Shown: positions 11,414 to 23,751, counted from the stretch's first letter. The stretch is 64,000 nt of DNA from Colletotrichum lupini (GCF_023278565.1 NC_064672.1:2542001-2606000); one strand, 5' to 3'. The notes: a model not told the origin generated them from the sequence alone. Numbers and translations: made by a program.

Positions 11414-14400
11414 TCAAGCAACAGCCTGCCGCACCCTAGCCTCCTCAGCATCCGTCGACGTCGGCAGCACACCGAAACCCATGCCCTTCCTCTTCTGGCT
11501 GTTCTTGGCCCGGACATCGCCGTACTTCTCGTCGAAGCGACGGATGCTCTTCAAGCTGTCCATGTCCTCGCTGACGCTGGCGGCGATCATTTTGAGCGCT
11601 TTATCAAAATGATGTTTCGCAAGCGTGCGTTTGGGAGGGAACACGTAGGGTTCCGGGCCGGTGTGCCGCGCCGCCACCTCGCTCTCCTCCTGGACGGCCG
11701 TCATGGCGGCCGCGACGCAGAGGTTCTTGAGGTCGGAGCCGGAGTAGAGCACCGTCTTCCGCGCGACGTCGTCGACGTCGACCGAGGCGTCGAGCGTCTC
11801 GCCCTTGAGGAGGATGCGGAGGATGGAGGCGCGGTCGGCCTTGAGGGGCAGGTCGACGAGGATCTTGCGCGGCAGCCGGCGGAGCACGGCGTCGTCGAGG
11901 TCAAAGGGCCGGTTGGTGGCGACCATGATGAAGGCTTTGGTGTCGCTCATGCCGTCCCACTCGCGCAGGAACTGGTTGATGGTCTCGCGGTGCGCTGCGC
12001 GGTTCCGCTGCCCGCGGGCGGCGAGTAGGGCGTCGGCCTCGTCGATGAAGATGACGAGCGGGCTCAGCTTCTTGGCGAGCGAGAAGAGGGCGCGCACGTT
12101 CTTCTCGCTCTGGCCGACGTACATGTCGTTGATGCTGGCGCCGCTGACCTCGAGCATGTTGGCGCCGCTCTCCTTGGCGACGGCCTTGGCTAGGAGCGTC
12201 TTGCCGGTGCCGGGCGGGCCGTAGAGGAGGCAGCCCGGTATCCTGTCGGTGGCGAGGACGCCGTATGTGAAGGCTTCAGGGCGGACGAGCGACAGCGAGG
12301 TCAGGAGCTTGAGGTTGTTCTTGGTCTCCGCGTCGGCGTGGACGTCGGCAAACGTCGTCTTGATCTCGCTGCTGTTGACGAGACCGCTGAGGAGCTTCTT
12401 CTCGTAGTCGTTGTAGTTGCCGGACACGCGGAGGCGTTCGGGTTCGGGCTTCTGCATGTCGGCAGACGAGCTCGCGCCGGCAGAGGAGGATTTGGAGCGC
12501 GTCGGCCGGTCCTGGGTGCGGTGCAGCTGCGCGGTGCTGTAGCTGCTGGACTCGACGACGTCGAAGAGAACCCTCCATGACTCGTCGGGGCGGACGGTGC
12601 CCTCGCAGGCGTAGAAGAGGCGGGTTATGTGGTATACGTCGGAAAGGGGGAGGATGGAGGTTGCCAGAACGCGGGGGATGAGCGAGACCTCCATATAAGA
12701 GCCATGTGTGTCATCCAAGAGGAACTGCGGCGGCGAGGACTTTGACACGCCAACGATGCGCAGTTTACTCGTGTCTCGCGTTTGGCCAGAAATGCTCTTC
12801 AGCATATGCTGGATGTTTCGCAGGTTCTCTTGCAAGAAGTCATTGGCCTCGTAAATCTTCTTGGTGTTTGCAGCGTCGGTGATCCGCTGGAAGTTCAGGG
12901 GCAAAGGGATCAAACACTCCTCTGCCGCAATCTCCTTGAGCGTCGATGCGTACTGCTCCGAAGGGTTCTCGTTGGATGAGGTGCCCACCAGGGTCACTCT
13001 CTTTCCAGCGCGCCACATGGTGTCTACGATGGTCCGAAGTCGACCGATGAGCAGCGCACCCTCGAGCGTCATGTTGAGCTCGACGAAGTCGTCCACGTGA
13101 ATGATCAGGTTGCGATCTGGCTTCGACGTCATCTTCGTAGCCGAGTTGGCAATCTCCTCGAGAACGGCGTTGATCTTCAGGTTTTCCCATCGATCGACAG
13201 AAGGAAGGATGTAGTCCTTGGGGCCTTCTTTGATCTTTTGCAGTTCGTTGTCCATTGGGTTGCCGTAGCCGCCATCCACCCCGTGATCTCGAAGGTTGAC
13301 CCATGCCGCTTCGATCTCGCCGGAAAGATCCTCGTCGTTGGGCTTGGACGGCTCCTCGCTCTTGACGAGACGTCCATTCATCTCGGCAGACCGATATCCC
13401 AGCATAGAGATCGAGCCGCGCGAGTAGGCACAGTCCTGCCCGATGTAGTCGCCGACAAGCATCGCCAGCTCCTGCGCATCGAGGTGAATCAAATCGGCTT
13501 CCGCGCATGACGCAACGTGCTTCATGAGCTTCTTGGTATGGCTTCGGCCGGTGTAGTTCGGGATGTTGACGACAGTAAGCGGTCTCTTGAGCTCCCTGCC
13601 TGCGGCACTTGCGTCCGGCTGCAGAGAAAGCTCCGCGCACACAGCCGTGACGACTTCGCCGCGGATTCGGGGGTCGAATAACCTCAGTCCGTCACGTCGC
13701 AGCTTCGGCCGTCCCTCTTCGATGTATTGCTCGACAAGCGATTGCAGTACGCTGTCTGGATCTTGTGTTGGATCGGCGTCCGTCGTTGCTCTGGTGTGTT
13801 GCGACAAAAGGTTCGAAAGGACGAATTTGTTGGAGTATCGCAGCATGTCTGCGAATTCGGTGGTCGGCAGCGGCTCGCGGGAGTTCTGCAGGTTGTTCGA
13901 AGATCGCATCTCGTCAATGGAGAGACTCAGCCACTGCGATGCCTCAGCAAGGAGGCGGCTCCTCCTCTCAATGGCTTCGAGATTGCCCCGGCGCAGCGCA
14001 TCTTGCAACTTCGCTTCGCTCCAAGACGCATGGCTGAAGACGAGATCCAAATCTTTCCAGAGCAGATCGTGCCAGCGGGCGCCCATGTATCGATGGTGCC
14101 ACAGGTCGTTGGTGAGGGTGTTGATGCGGTTTTCGGGATCGTACAGCGACACGCTGTTGTCGAGGAAGCTCTGCGGCAGCTTCACCGGTGGCAGCTCGTC
14201 AGCGGCCCGCGGCCTTGAGAGGCGCGCTCTCGCAGAGGCGAACGCGCCGCCTCTCGACCTCCGAAAAGCCGACTCCGCCGTGACCGACTCAGTCTTGCTT
14301 ATGCTGCCATCTTTGCTTCTACTGCCGTCCTCTTGCTCGCCGGCCGGTTTGTCTGGTGGTTTGCCGTCTTCTGCGCCGCCTTCGGACGGGCTCTTCCGCA

Positions 14401-14518
14401 ACCTAAAGGACGGGTGGAAATGTCGACACTGGCTGCGATGAGCGACCGAAAGCGCTAACCTCGATGTAACGGAGACTCGTGAGGCTGATGCAAGGGCCCG
14501 AGGCCCTATTGCATACAT
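11414..14518 (-). CDS. Mitochondrial AAA-family ATPase (Msp1/ATAD1-like AAA core, long N-terminal region)
   Basis: This is a single open frame of 1034 aa. The open frame extends upstream to a TTG at 14548, but the first ATG is at 14518 and begins MYAIGPRALASASRVSVTSRLA, an Arg/Ser-rich, acid-free presequence typical of mitochondrial import. The AAA core is near the C-terminus: Walker A GPPGTGKT at about 767-774, Walker B VIFIDEAD at about 821-828, the second-region motif VATNRPFDLDDAVLRR, and sensor-2 GSDLKNL. The roughly 700-residue N-terminal part has no domain I can name, although LIIHVDDFVELN and GRLRTIVDTMW resemble a degenerate second P-loop fold. Proteins of this layout are usually annotated in fungi as mitochondrial AAA ATPases; the substrate is not established from sequence. 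It is transcribed toward TFB1 and lies downstream of the Mus7 gene in the same orientation. Confidence 0.85.
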   Translation of the reverse strand: MYAIGPRALASASRVSVTSRLALSVAHRSQCRHFHPSFRLRKSPSEGGAEDGKPPDKPAGEQEDGSRSKDGSISKTESVTAESAFRRSRGGAFASARARLSRPRAADELPPVKLPQSFLDNSVSLYDPENRINTLTNDLWHHRYMGARWHDLLWKDLDLVFSHASWSEAKLQDALRRGNLEAIERRSRLLAEASQWLSLSIDEMRSSNNLQNSREPLPTTEFADMLRYSNKFVLSNLLSQHTRATTDADPTQDPDSVLQSLVEQYIEEGRPKLRRDGLRLFDPRIRGEVVTAVCAELSLQPDASAAGRELKRPLTVVNIPNYTGRSHTKKLMKHVASCAEADLIHLDAQELAMLVGDYIGQDCAYSRGSISMLGYRSAEMNGRLVKSEEPSKPNDEDLSGEIEAAWVNLRDHGVDGGYGNPMDNELQKIKEGPKDYILPSVDRWENLKINAVLEEIANSATKMTSKPDRNLIIHVDDFVELNMTLEGALLIGRLRTIVDTMWRAGKRVTLVGTSSNENPSEQYASTLKEIAAEECLIPLPLNFQRITDAANTKKIYEANDFLQENLRNIQHMLKSISGQTRDTSKLRIVGVSKSSPPQFLLDDTHGSYMEVSLIPRVLATSILPLSDVYHITRLFYACEGTVRPDESWRVLFDVVESSSYSTAQLHRTQDRPTRSKSSSAGASSSADMQKPEPERLRVSGNYNDYEKKLLSGLVNSSEIKTTFADVHADAETKNNLKLLTSLSLVRPEAFTYGVLATDRIPGCLLYGPPGTGKTLLAKAVAKESGANMLEVSGASINDMYVGQSEKNVRALFSLAKKLSPLVIFIDEADALLAARGQRNRAAHRETINQFLREWDGMSDTKAFIMVATNRPFDLDDAVLRRLPRKILVDLPLKADRASILRILLKGETLDASVDVDDVARKTVLYSGSDLKNLCVAAAMTAVQEESEVAARHTGPEPYVFPPKRTLAKHHFDKALKMIAASVSEDMDSLKSIRRFDEKYGDVRAKNSQKRKGMGFGVLPTSTDAEEARVRQAVA

Positions 14519-14876
14519 TCGGAAGGACAATGAGCAAAATGCCAGCAATTGGCGGTGTCGTTGCGTGGCAAAAGAGACCTTGTTTGCTTTCGAGCTGTTG
14601 AAGCCGGTACCATGCTTAGTGAGAACGGCGGAATCTCGGCAGAGTCTTCACCGACGCTCACCGAAAGTCCCACACCGAAGTATGTAAATCGTAATAAGAT
14701 CATTCACGATGGATCCTGGACCCAGCCGTAGATGACTCAGCGTAGGTAATTAAATGAAATTAAAGATACGGCGATGAAGATTATTTTTGAATCCTTGGTA
14801 GATAGCTGTGGGCATAATGGTATGTACTTGTTTCTGGGGGTAAGGATTGGACACTGCTCTACGACAGATACCTTTC
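14519..14876. other. Short intergenic, AAA ATPase promoter
   Basis: This holds the presumed promoter of the AAA ATPase gene and the 3' flank of the Mus7 gene. No further feature is seen. Confidence 0.5.
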
Positions 14877-17800
14877 TCAGAATATGACGTCCTCCCCGAA
14901 ATCTACTTCCTCAGTATCAGCTGGCAACTCCTTCACCCTCGTCCACCACTCATGCCAGTTCCGCATTTGATCTAGCAGACTCGTCGTCAATTCTTGCATG
15001 TCCCACTTAGGCCGTAGTGATCCAATCCCAGACTGCGTTGAAGGTGTGCCACGGTTGTGTGGTGATACCGTTAACAATGGTCCTGTCGTGACCCAATTCC
15101 TACTGATGTCGTTTCCTATATGCTCTGACCAGGTCAGAACCGTGGTGTCCTGGATCGTGAAGATCTCATTGAGAGTTCTGAGTCGGCGAAACAGCCCCGA
15201 TGCGGCTATGAAAGGGGTTTCTTGGTTTTCAAGATACTCTTGCGCCCCTTGGGCGAGCAGGCTGAACCAATGTAACATCGACATAACGTTGTCCCAGCCT
15301 CGAGGTTCTGTAACCATGAATGAGAACGCTTCAAGAGAAGGCTGAAATGCGTTGAGGAGCCAAGTGATGCGTCGGAGCACATGAACATGCTCAGGACTAA
15401 GCATGCTCCGTCCTAGGGCGTTTGCCCACGCCAATGTGGTGGTGACCAAGGCAGCAATGCACCCCATATTGTCTTCGCTGACTTGACGAGGAATAGGTGA
15501 CGATTTTATTGCCAGTCCAAGCGCGTCGCATAAAACATCGAGCATCGCGTAGGCCTCGACATTAGATAGGGTGGCATGCAGCACCGCGGGAAGCATCTTG
15601 CTGAGAACGAACGACATGATGGCATCATTTTCCAAAGCCCCTTTTAGGAGGACAACCTCATGCGGCAGTCGGCCACGCTGAAGAGCCCCCTTGAAGTTAT
15701 TGAGCAAGAAGTGGAATAACGTACTAGGGACTCTGGGGTCGCCTTCCGCAAGCTTGAATCCGTATGACTGGATCAACGCTGCTTGTAATTGCGGGTCCTG
15801 CATCGGTGGCGAATACTCCTTGCTCACTTCCAAAAAGAACTTTTGTACGGGACAGATGTCTGAACCATGAGCCTTGATGAGGGAAATGATGTTGCGGACG
15901 AACTTGATATAGCTTGGGTGTTGTAATTCGTCTGCGGTCATGATTTGAAGGTCAGCCCGCATTTGGATCATGACGGCATTAAGCACTCTCTCGAACTCCG
16001 ACCGCATGTTCTTCTTGGAGGCAGCGTCGGCTGTGTGTAAAGATTTCCGCATCCAAGATGCCGCGTCTGAGCATAGTCAGTCATCCGTGCCACGAAGTCA
16101 ACTTGCGCAAATACTCACACTCAAAAAAGTCACGGTTGGCCGCGTAGCCTGGGTTGACGACAAGACCTGCTTTGTCCGGAATGAAAGGATAGCCCTGCCG
16201 CTGGAGCTGCTGTCCAAACCGGTTCTCAAATCTCAAGCAGTGACTCGGCTGTATGATGACCATGAGCCACAACAGCAAAAGGCTTCCTCCAATATCCTGT
16301 GTCATGTTAGTTGTATTCATGGATCACGCGCCAGTCGCGTTTCTTACCTCCAGGTTAATGGTTGCTCCCTTCTGCGCGACAACGGAAAGGAAGAGTGGAA
16401 GGTATTGTCGTTGTTCGCAGTCAAGCTTGCTTGGCGCTTTCCCGAATAGCCCATATTTAGTAGGTTTAAAAACCTGCGAGAGTGCCTAGGAATAGTAAGC
16501 GATCGATTGGCTCTTTGAATCAACTCAGACCAACTCACCATCATTCCGCAGCGTACGAAAAGACCAATCATCATGCCAGATACCACGACGGATTGCTCAA
16601 CACAGGATGTTGACACGCCTGAATTGCCAGGTTTACCGCGCGATTGATTTGACAAGAGACAGCGTGCTGCTGAAAGGAACGCAGCAGCCAATTCGCGGTC
16701 CAGCATCTAGAAAGGTGTCAGACACGTAAACGAAGAAATAGTATGAGCATGACTTACCAGAATAGCATCCTCGGACTCCAAAGTCCGAGAGGCCATACTG
16801 TCTTGACTATCATCTGCTTCGTTGAAGACCGACTCGATTCGGCCAAGAAGACGTTCCAGTGTGGTCATAGAGGCTTGGAGAAGCGTGGACGGGAAGTCTG
16901 CTGGCAAAGTAGAGAAATGCTGGAAGACTTGCTGTAATTGATCTGCGAATGTTGTTAGTTCAAGTACGCTGAACGTCTAGCAGGTTATCTTACAAGGGCT
17001 AGAGGCAAGCCTTGCCAACTCCAAACTACTCGCATACTGCACAACCTCCATTGAGGACTTGACTGAGAACAGCATGATCTCCATGGTTGCAGCTTTGTTT
17101 GTAGCCACAATGGAGTTCATCAGGTCCTCGCTGACATTATTGCTATCATCCTTAGACAGTGCTAAGAACTGCTGTTGGATATCTGCTGCGGCAGAGTTGT
17201 ACTGGTCCAACAGCTGCTTGAAGACATTGGCCTGCCAGCTAGCCAGCGGGTTGAATGACGCGGCGGACTCTTCGTGTACAACAAATCTTGCCAGTTGATT
17301 CCAGGCCCGCAGGTTAATAAGACAGGCTTCCTTATGAGAGCTAGCGGGAATGACTAATTTCTCCAGATTGTGGATGCCGGGACGAAGATCAGGTGGCGCT
17401 GCCCAGAACAGAGTACATAAGAGATCATGATGGTTCCTGAGAGCGGCTAAGTCATTCTGGTGAACGTCTTGTTCTTTAGAATATTGCCGGTCGTGGTTTG
17501 GCAGTGTGCGAGCGACCAAATTCCGAATGTCGTTGATTGCCCCATTTTGTCTCAGCCTCTTGATGGCTAGTGCCACGAGTTTGAGGAATATGTGGAAACA
17601 CCTATCCTCAGGCTCGACAAGGAGAGAAGGCTCAAGATGAAGGCTGTCTAGGAAACGAGCTGAGCGGAAGGCTTCTTCGTTGCGCAGATGAGATAAGTTC
17701 TGCGAGCCAAAGAAGTCGAAGATGGTACCGATGATACCGCTGCTTTTCTGCCAACCCCATTGATCGACCAGATAGTGGCATCTGGATACTAGTGCCCGGC

Positions 17801-20800
17801 AGTAGTCGTTGAAGCTTGGAGACTGGCGGGGATTGTCGCGGTATAGTTGGAAGACGCGTTTGAGGACTTGCTGGGGCAAGTTCCACCCTTCCAGGGGAAC
17901 CAGGTGTCTCCTATCGGAAACGACCACACCATTATCGTCAAATTCGCACAAGGGTAGGAGCGTGAACATCTTCTTCCAAAGATTCTCAAACTCTTGGGAG
18001 TCCATGCCACGAATGACACTTGGTTGTATCATGCACGAGTATGTAACGTCCCAGAATGTCATCCTAGGAATCCGAAGATATTCTAGGGCCTTTATGAGAA
18101 CTACCCAAGCGTGTGCTACGAACTTGTCGGAGCGAATGCCACGCTCGCGGTATCTTAAGGTCTGAAGATCATCGTAGAGTTGCATAACGTCATCCAGGCC
18201 AATGCCGAGTAGCGATCGGACCAGTGTTTCTGCAGTTTTTCTGAGAAGCGCCTCCATAGCAAAGCTCTCTGTCATCAGCGCCGGACTTTTTTGACAGAGG
18301 CGGACGGCGTAAGAGACAACGAGGAATACATTCGACAACACGTCAGCCAGTTCCCGACGTTGAGCTAAGTCACTGACATCTTCAGATTCGAAGCGCGTCA
18401 AGAAAGACTTGACCACATCAGACACCCGAGCGATGAATGAGGCAGCATCGGCATCGTTGGTGAAGCTCATCGCTTTTTGGACGTAGTCCAGAACAAATCT
18501 TGCCGCTGCTTTGCCATTGAGTGTGACTTCTGCAGACAGCGATGGCCTGAGAATTTGCTCGAGGATCCCGTCCATCACGATGCCGAACTCGGACGAGACT
18601 TGCTCGGTCCATGAGTCCCATCGAAGGACCATTTCACCAAGGCTGTAAGAAATTCGGGGTCGATAATTCCACACCTTCTCGGGAAACTGGTCATACGCTA
18701 TTGAGCTGACCCGTCCACTGCCTATGAGTGTTGTCTCGTGAAAGAAGACCCCGCGGTCCAGGGGGAAAATATCAAAGTGCTGTGTATAGTGTGTGCCAAA
18801 AGGACCAAGACCAAGAAGCTGATTATCGTTGAACGCGGCTTTGGGCGTTTCGACGGGAGTTATCAACTCTATGATAGGCATGGGGTCATCTGCGTGGCGG
18901 AAATGGGCGGCCGTTACATCGATCTGGATTGGCTGTACAGGCTTTCTCGGGCGCTTCAGTATGGGCCTCTTGACTGCTGCAGGCTCAGGAGAGCCTCCAG
19001 CAGCAAGGCTGTGCCCTGATACTACTGATGATGTGTCATCTAAGAAAGAATCCAAGTGCGCACTTCTCGATGACAGCGACTGCGAGTGATTACGCTTGAA
19101 AAGAGCATCGAGAGCTCGCTTCTTTGCTTGGAAACCGACTCTACCCGGTTGCTGGGTCAAATCCGTTTCAAGCTGAGCCGGCCTATTTCGGGTATCTTGC
19201 GTCTGCTGGCTTGTGACCGAATTACTTCTCGACATTTGCCTTATCCGAGAGTGCGCCTCCGGCAAAGGCGTCAAAGGCGTCAAAGGCGTTGAGGTCTCAC
19301 GACGGAGTTCATCAGACTGCGTGGCGCTGCGGGCTTTTGGAGAGGATACAGCACCACGAGAGAAGACATTTGATGGTAGTTGAGTCAGTGGGTGTCTTCC
19401 ACTTGACCCTGTGGGCCTAGGTTTCTTCGTCTGCAATCCAGATCGAGGTCGAATCTTGCCTCCTTTCCACTGTTGGAGCACTCTGCCGGCATCTACATTG
19501 TCCTTCCGCGTGGCTAGGCGTATGCTCTTGTGTGTAGGACTGGATCGTCCCATGTGTCGCTTGCTGTGAGCTGCTCGAGCCGCAATCTTCAGAAACTTCG
19601 GCGCATCTGGTTCGATGACATCCAGAATGCTCAACCTTGGAGGTTTCGCTCGGGCCACAGCTCGAGTGTTGCTCAAAGTAGATTTGCGACTTTTAGAGAA
19701 AGGATCGAGGCGGGAAGCTCCAGAAGTTCGGAGTGCGCTTTTCGGCGGTCGCCCGCGTTTCTTGGGTTGGGTGCTTGATAGACGGTCGTTCTTTTTCTGC
19801 CTTTTGGCGGGTTGTCGAAAGTCTTTCAAAGTCAATTGACGTTTTCTGCTTGGTAGCATATGGTCAACCTGGTCTTCTTCAACGACGGAGCCACCGTCGT
19901 CGTCGTCACTGATTTCCGTGACCTCAGATCTCTCGAAAGGCAACACAGTCTGGATATTGTGAGAAGGACGTGTAGGCGTCTGCGTAGTGACCACATCGTC
20001 GTCTGAGTCATCGAAGAGAAACGCTGCTGCCGTAGATGATGCCGAGCGACCTATCCGTCGGACAGCCACGCCTCGTCTTGGACCCTTCTCAGGGGAGTCA
20101 TCGGGGCGTTGGTACTGAGTAGGCTTGGGACGGTTTGCCTGTTGGTCGAGCCTAAGCCAGGATGCCGGAAGGACACCTCGCATTCTCTTTGCAATCGCCG
20201 CGCCGACCTCCTCGCGACCATCATCCCGAGCCTCCGACTCCTCTCCTGAACTGCTCTGCGCATCAACATCTCCGGATCCATTGTCTTCTTCCACATCGGA
20301 CATGTCTGCCACGGTCAGGTCGAAGACTGGCGGTTCCCTTTCGACCGAAATTCGCCCCTGGAGCTCAGGAGCAGACAACATGTTGCCATCCACGATAGGC
20401 AGGTCATCGTCCTCAGAAAATACCGTTTCGGCGTTGCTCTCTGTAGGCAATGATGTAGGATCAATCAAATGGTTGATCACAGTAGTCTGTACTTCAGGCG
20501 ACGAGGACGGCGAAGAAAGCATGCCGTAAATCTCATCATACTGCTGAAACTGCGGACGCGAGGGCGCATTTGGGGCTGCCGTCTGCGTCACCACAGCCTT
20601 GGTCGCAGTGCCTTTCCCGCGCTTTCGCTTTTTGGCAGATCGGTTTGCCAGCAAGTCGCGGTGAATCTTATCAAGAGATGGCAAATCGTCGACATCGGAG
20701 AAGCTGGTATTATCCGTATCGCCCTGACTTGGTTGGCTACTCGGTCCGCCGCGGTGCTTGGGGGACGATGTTCGGAGGGGTGAATCGGAGAGGGACGACA

Positions 20801-21866
20801 TCAGCTGAGGACTAGAGCTCAGCGGGATATCCAGGCCGTTGAACTGGCTCTCGTCTGTGGTTCCGTTTGGCGCATCAGCTGTGGGTTCTTGGCTATCATC
20901 CTCAAAATCCTTCTCCTGGGAATCCTCCTCCGGCCGTTGACGTCTCGGGGCTGGCTCTGTGGGCATTCTGATCGGCCGGATGCCGTGTGACTTGAGAGCC
21001 TTGCTGTACTGGGCATTCTCAATGAGGTATGGGTGTTCCTGGATGGGTTTCCTTGGTCTGAACGAGCGTTCATACCGCACAGCGACTTGTCGAGCAACCT
21101 CCTCGTCCCTGTTGGAGCTTTCCACCCGCTGAATAGCTGCCGGCCTCAGCTGCTTCCTCGACTGGGTCGGCGCCGGAGAAGCAACAGAAGAGGCTGCCGA
21201 GGAGACGGATAAAGGCCTCGGAGGCGAAGTGTTGCCATCGTTAGACTGCTGAACTGGAGCTGCCACCTCTGCATCCGGGCTAGAACTAGCAAAGAGCTGA
21301 GCAGCCAATCGTCTCTGCCGGCTCTGTTGACTGGGTTGTGAAGAGGCCGCCAGAGACTTTTTAGGATGTGGAAGGCTTTCGGTATCGTTCTCGGCGGGGA
21401 ACTCAGGTTCAGGAGCAGTGATTCTAACATAGCTCGTCGAAACGGTATCATCGCCAGCCAGGGGATCAGGAGAGTCGTCGCGGTCGTTGGGAAGATACCT
21501 AGTCCTCGTTTTTGTCGTAGGTGCCACTTGGGCTGCTGGTTCGTCTAAGTCCAAGTTGAAGGGGTCGTCCAGCTCATCCACATCCGGCACCGAAGACAGC
21601 GGCGAAGAGGGCGGCTCTCCGTCAATAGGCTTAAACACCTCATGGTGGCGGTCCGTTGCTACACGATCTGTAGTCGCGTCTGCTGGCGTATCCTGTGACG
21701 ATTCGGGAACATCCCATATGCTCTTTCGGACGTCCTTCGTTTGTAAAGTATCGGAGGTGGGTTTCGAAGGTAGTTCGGGGTTCGGCAGCGACTCAAGATC
21801 CTGGCTATCGAAGTCGAGTTCGTCGTCCGAGTCTGGGACCTCACCCAGTTCTTTCCAGTTTGCCAT
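14877..21866 (-). CDS. mus7: Mus7/MMS22 family replication-repair protein
   Basis: Six exons on the minus strand (21866..16994, 16942..16758, 16706..16539, 16473..16348, 16296..16119, 16066..14877) give 2239 aa. All joins keep frame and use GT-AG. The N-terminal half is disordered and acidic, opening MANWKELGEVPDSDDELDFD, with many Ser/Asp clusters and basic patches suited to a nuclear protein (for example KRGRPPKSALR, AT-hook-like, and KKRKRGKG). The folded half begins near LGPFGTHYTQHFDIFPL and includes FHETTLIGSGR and PRISYSLGEMVLRWDSW, which mark the Mus7/MMS22 family. In yeasts these proteins support recovery from replication-fork damage together with the Rtt101/Mms1 or Mms1-like ubiquitin ligase. 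The first exon holds about 73 percent of the coding sequence and all five introns are in the 3' part. Family call strong; individual 3' exons rest on frame and motif only. Confidence 0.88.
19262..19289. repeat. Short in-frame repeat AAAGGCGTC within mus7
   Basis: Three near-exact copies of a 9-bp unit encode a TPLTPLTPL stretch in the disordered N-terminal half of the Mus7 protein. Confidence 0.7.
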
Positions 21867-22361
21867 GACATAGAGCGTTCATCATAAAGAAGTACACATC
21901 GTAAAGTATGAAGCAGTGAAGGGCTTCTAGGAAAGGTTGGGTGGCCAAAATTTCGGCTCGTCTTGTTTGATGCGGAAAGCGGTAGTGCTCTCATTACCTA
22001 AGGTAGTCGTACCCAGGCGAGGTGCAAATAATCCGATTGTTGAAGCAGACGCGTTCAGGCGGTCGCTGAGCGCGTCTGGTGGGGTACACGCTGTCGCACG
22101 CGGTGGCACGGGGGCGGGAAACCACTTTAGTCGATTGAGTGTGCGCACAGGCCCCGGCCTGTACCGAATTTTGGGTGACCGACCGCGACCTCTGGGTTCA
22201 CGCTACCTGAGCTATCCCGGGTGCATCATCGATGATTACATCACAGCCGCCGCCTACCTTATTGTCAATTGCAAGATTGAGCTCCCTATCGTGGCATGAT
22301 AATCGTGCCTGAAAGATTCGTTCCATAACTCGACTATCTCAAGCAATTCAAGACCTCCAAG
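21867..22361. other. Divergent promoter region
   Basis: This interval separates the divergent Mus7 gene and the small membrane-protein gene. It contains an ACCTAAGGT element (TTACCTAAGGTA at 21994-22005). An open frame of about 120 codons here shows no recognisable protein character. Confidence 0.45.
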
Positions 22362-22670
22362 ATGAGCTTCAGAAACGTCATACCCATCGTCGTGGCTGTA
22401 GTAGCAGGCATCTCCATCAGTACGCACCACTCCCAGCCATTTGATACCAGAGGAGATACTCCTGGCCCAACTCGAAAGTCGCTGATTATAGCAGCTAACT
22501 ACACATTGAAGCCTGAGCTCGAAAGACAAGCAAAACTGCGGGAGCAAAAACAGTTCGAACTACCCAAGCCCGTCTCGTCGAGCGAACCGAATACCTCCGA
22601 TTTGCAGACTTCGAACCAAACAAAACCCCAAGCCGGCACAGGTCCAGAGAACTCAAGGCCGAAGTCATGA
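22362..22670 (+). CDS. Small single-pass membrane protein, unknown function
   Basis: I do not recognise this gene with certainty. The frame begins MSFRNVIPIVVAVVAGIS, one hydrophobic segment near the N-terminus, followed by a charged stretch (PELERQAKLREQKQFELP) and a polar Ser/Thr/Gln tail. Two readings are possible: an unspliced 102-aa protein, or a 78-aa product after removal of a 72-nt intron 22420..22491 (GTACGC..TATAG), joining ..AGISI to TANYTLKPELERQ. I prefer the spliced form because the intron has both signals and the join gives the compact helix-plus-charged layout seen in small mitochondrial or ER membrane proteins of fungi. The intron length is a multiple of three and has no stop, so retention would also yield protein. 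It is divergent from the Mus7 gene. Confidence 0.55.
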   Translation: MSFRNVIPIVVAVVAGISISTHHSQPFDTRGDTPGPTRKSLIIAANYTLKPELERQAKLREQKQFELPKPVSSSEPNTSDLQTSNQTKPQAGTGPENSRPKS

Positions 22671-23182
22671 CGTTCTGAGCAGCAATGGATTTAACAACCA
22701 TTTTATCAAAGAGCTGTCAGCCTGCTTTGAACTGGAACTATTTGCATTCTGGCGACGGAAGACATCCAGGCCTATTAGGGGGCATATCACAAACATCGGA
22801 GACCATGATAAGTCCCCCAATGGAGGTACTCATAACGAAAAACCAAGTTCAGGCAAAGAATGGGTTGTTCCGCATAGCTCGTTGACTCTATGCCAAAGAG
22901 AGAACTACTTGAAATAATACGAGTCGGGATAATCGAGTCGCTGTAGGATATTTGACAACACATAAGCGCAAGCTGTGTCTGTTCAGTTCAATTGTATAAT
23001 GGCGAGAGCATAATATCAGACAGCACCCCAGGAGGAGAGAGTGCGCAACTAGATGTGTATAGAATTCGCTCATTGGCTGAATTATCTGGGTTGCGCAAAG
23101 GCTGATGGAAAGTCACCGACTTCGGCCGAGATGCGCCGTGATGTCAACATCAAGTACAAATTAAGCGGTTCGTATGCAGCAG

Positions 23183-23193
23183 CCAATTGAGCT
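23183..23193 (+). promoter_or_regulatory. CCAATTGAGCT motif, distal COX5 copy
   Basis: This is the first of three exact copies of this 11-mer in the window. It includes a CCAAT core. A regulatory role is inferred only. Confidence 0.4.
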
Positions 23194-23751
23194 CGCAAAT
23201 CAGTGAAATACGGACCCAAGAGGCTCACAAGTGATGCTCAAGTGACTGAGCAGTCCCCGGAGCACATTTACACCTTCAATCAACGACCACAAGACGAAGC
23301 AATTGAGATCCCGGTCAAACGGCGGTATTCGGAATGAGCCGACAACCGAGCCCTGCAATGGGAGCTGCGCTGCTGCAACACTGGGCTGCAAGCCTGTCAG
23401 TGAAAACAGCAAACAGCACGTTGGTGCACTGGAGAGCTACCCGTAAAGCTCCCCGTCAGCCCAGACACCGAGGTGAAGGAACCGGCAACACCCCCCGTGG
23501 CCCGCCCCCCTGCGCCCAGCACTCAATTCCATTGGTAGGATGGCTCTCGCACAGGCCACAATGGTATCACGTGATCTCCCAATCACCCAGTCGCAGCCGG
23601 CGTATTGCAATCGAAATTCCAATCATACGATTGCCCGGAACTTCTAGGTAGACCAAAAAAACCCTCTTCTTCCTCCTTGACGCCCATCACGAACCTCGCA
23701 AGAAACCCCCCCACCCGCGACGTCCACGAACCTCAATCGCTCCAATTGAGC

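Noticed and set aside
13563..14441. A 292-codon plus-strand open frame opposite the AAA ATPase
   Set aside because: The Ser/Arg-rich translation reflects the antisense of the ATPase frame, which carries clear AAA motifs.
14519..14548. An upstream TTG as start of the mitochondrial AAA ATPase
   Set aside because: The first ATG at 14518 gives a good mitochondrial presequence; a TTG start is not needed.
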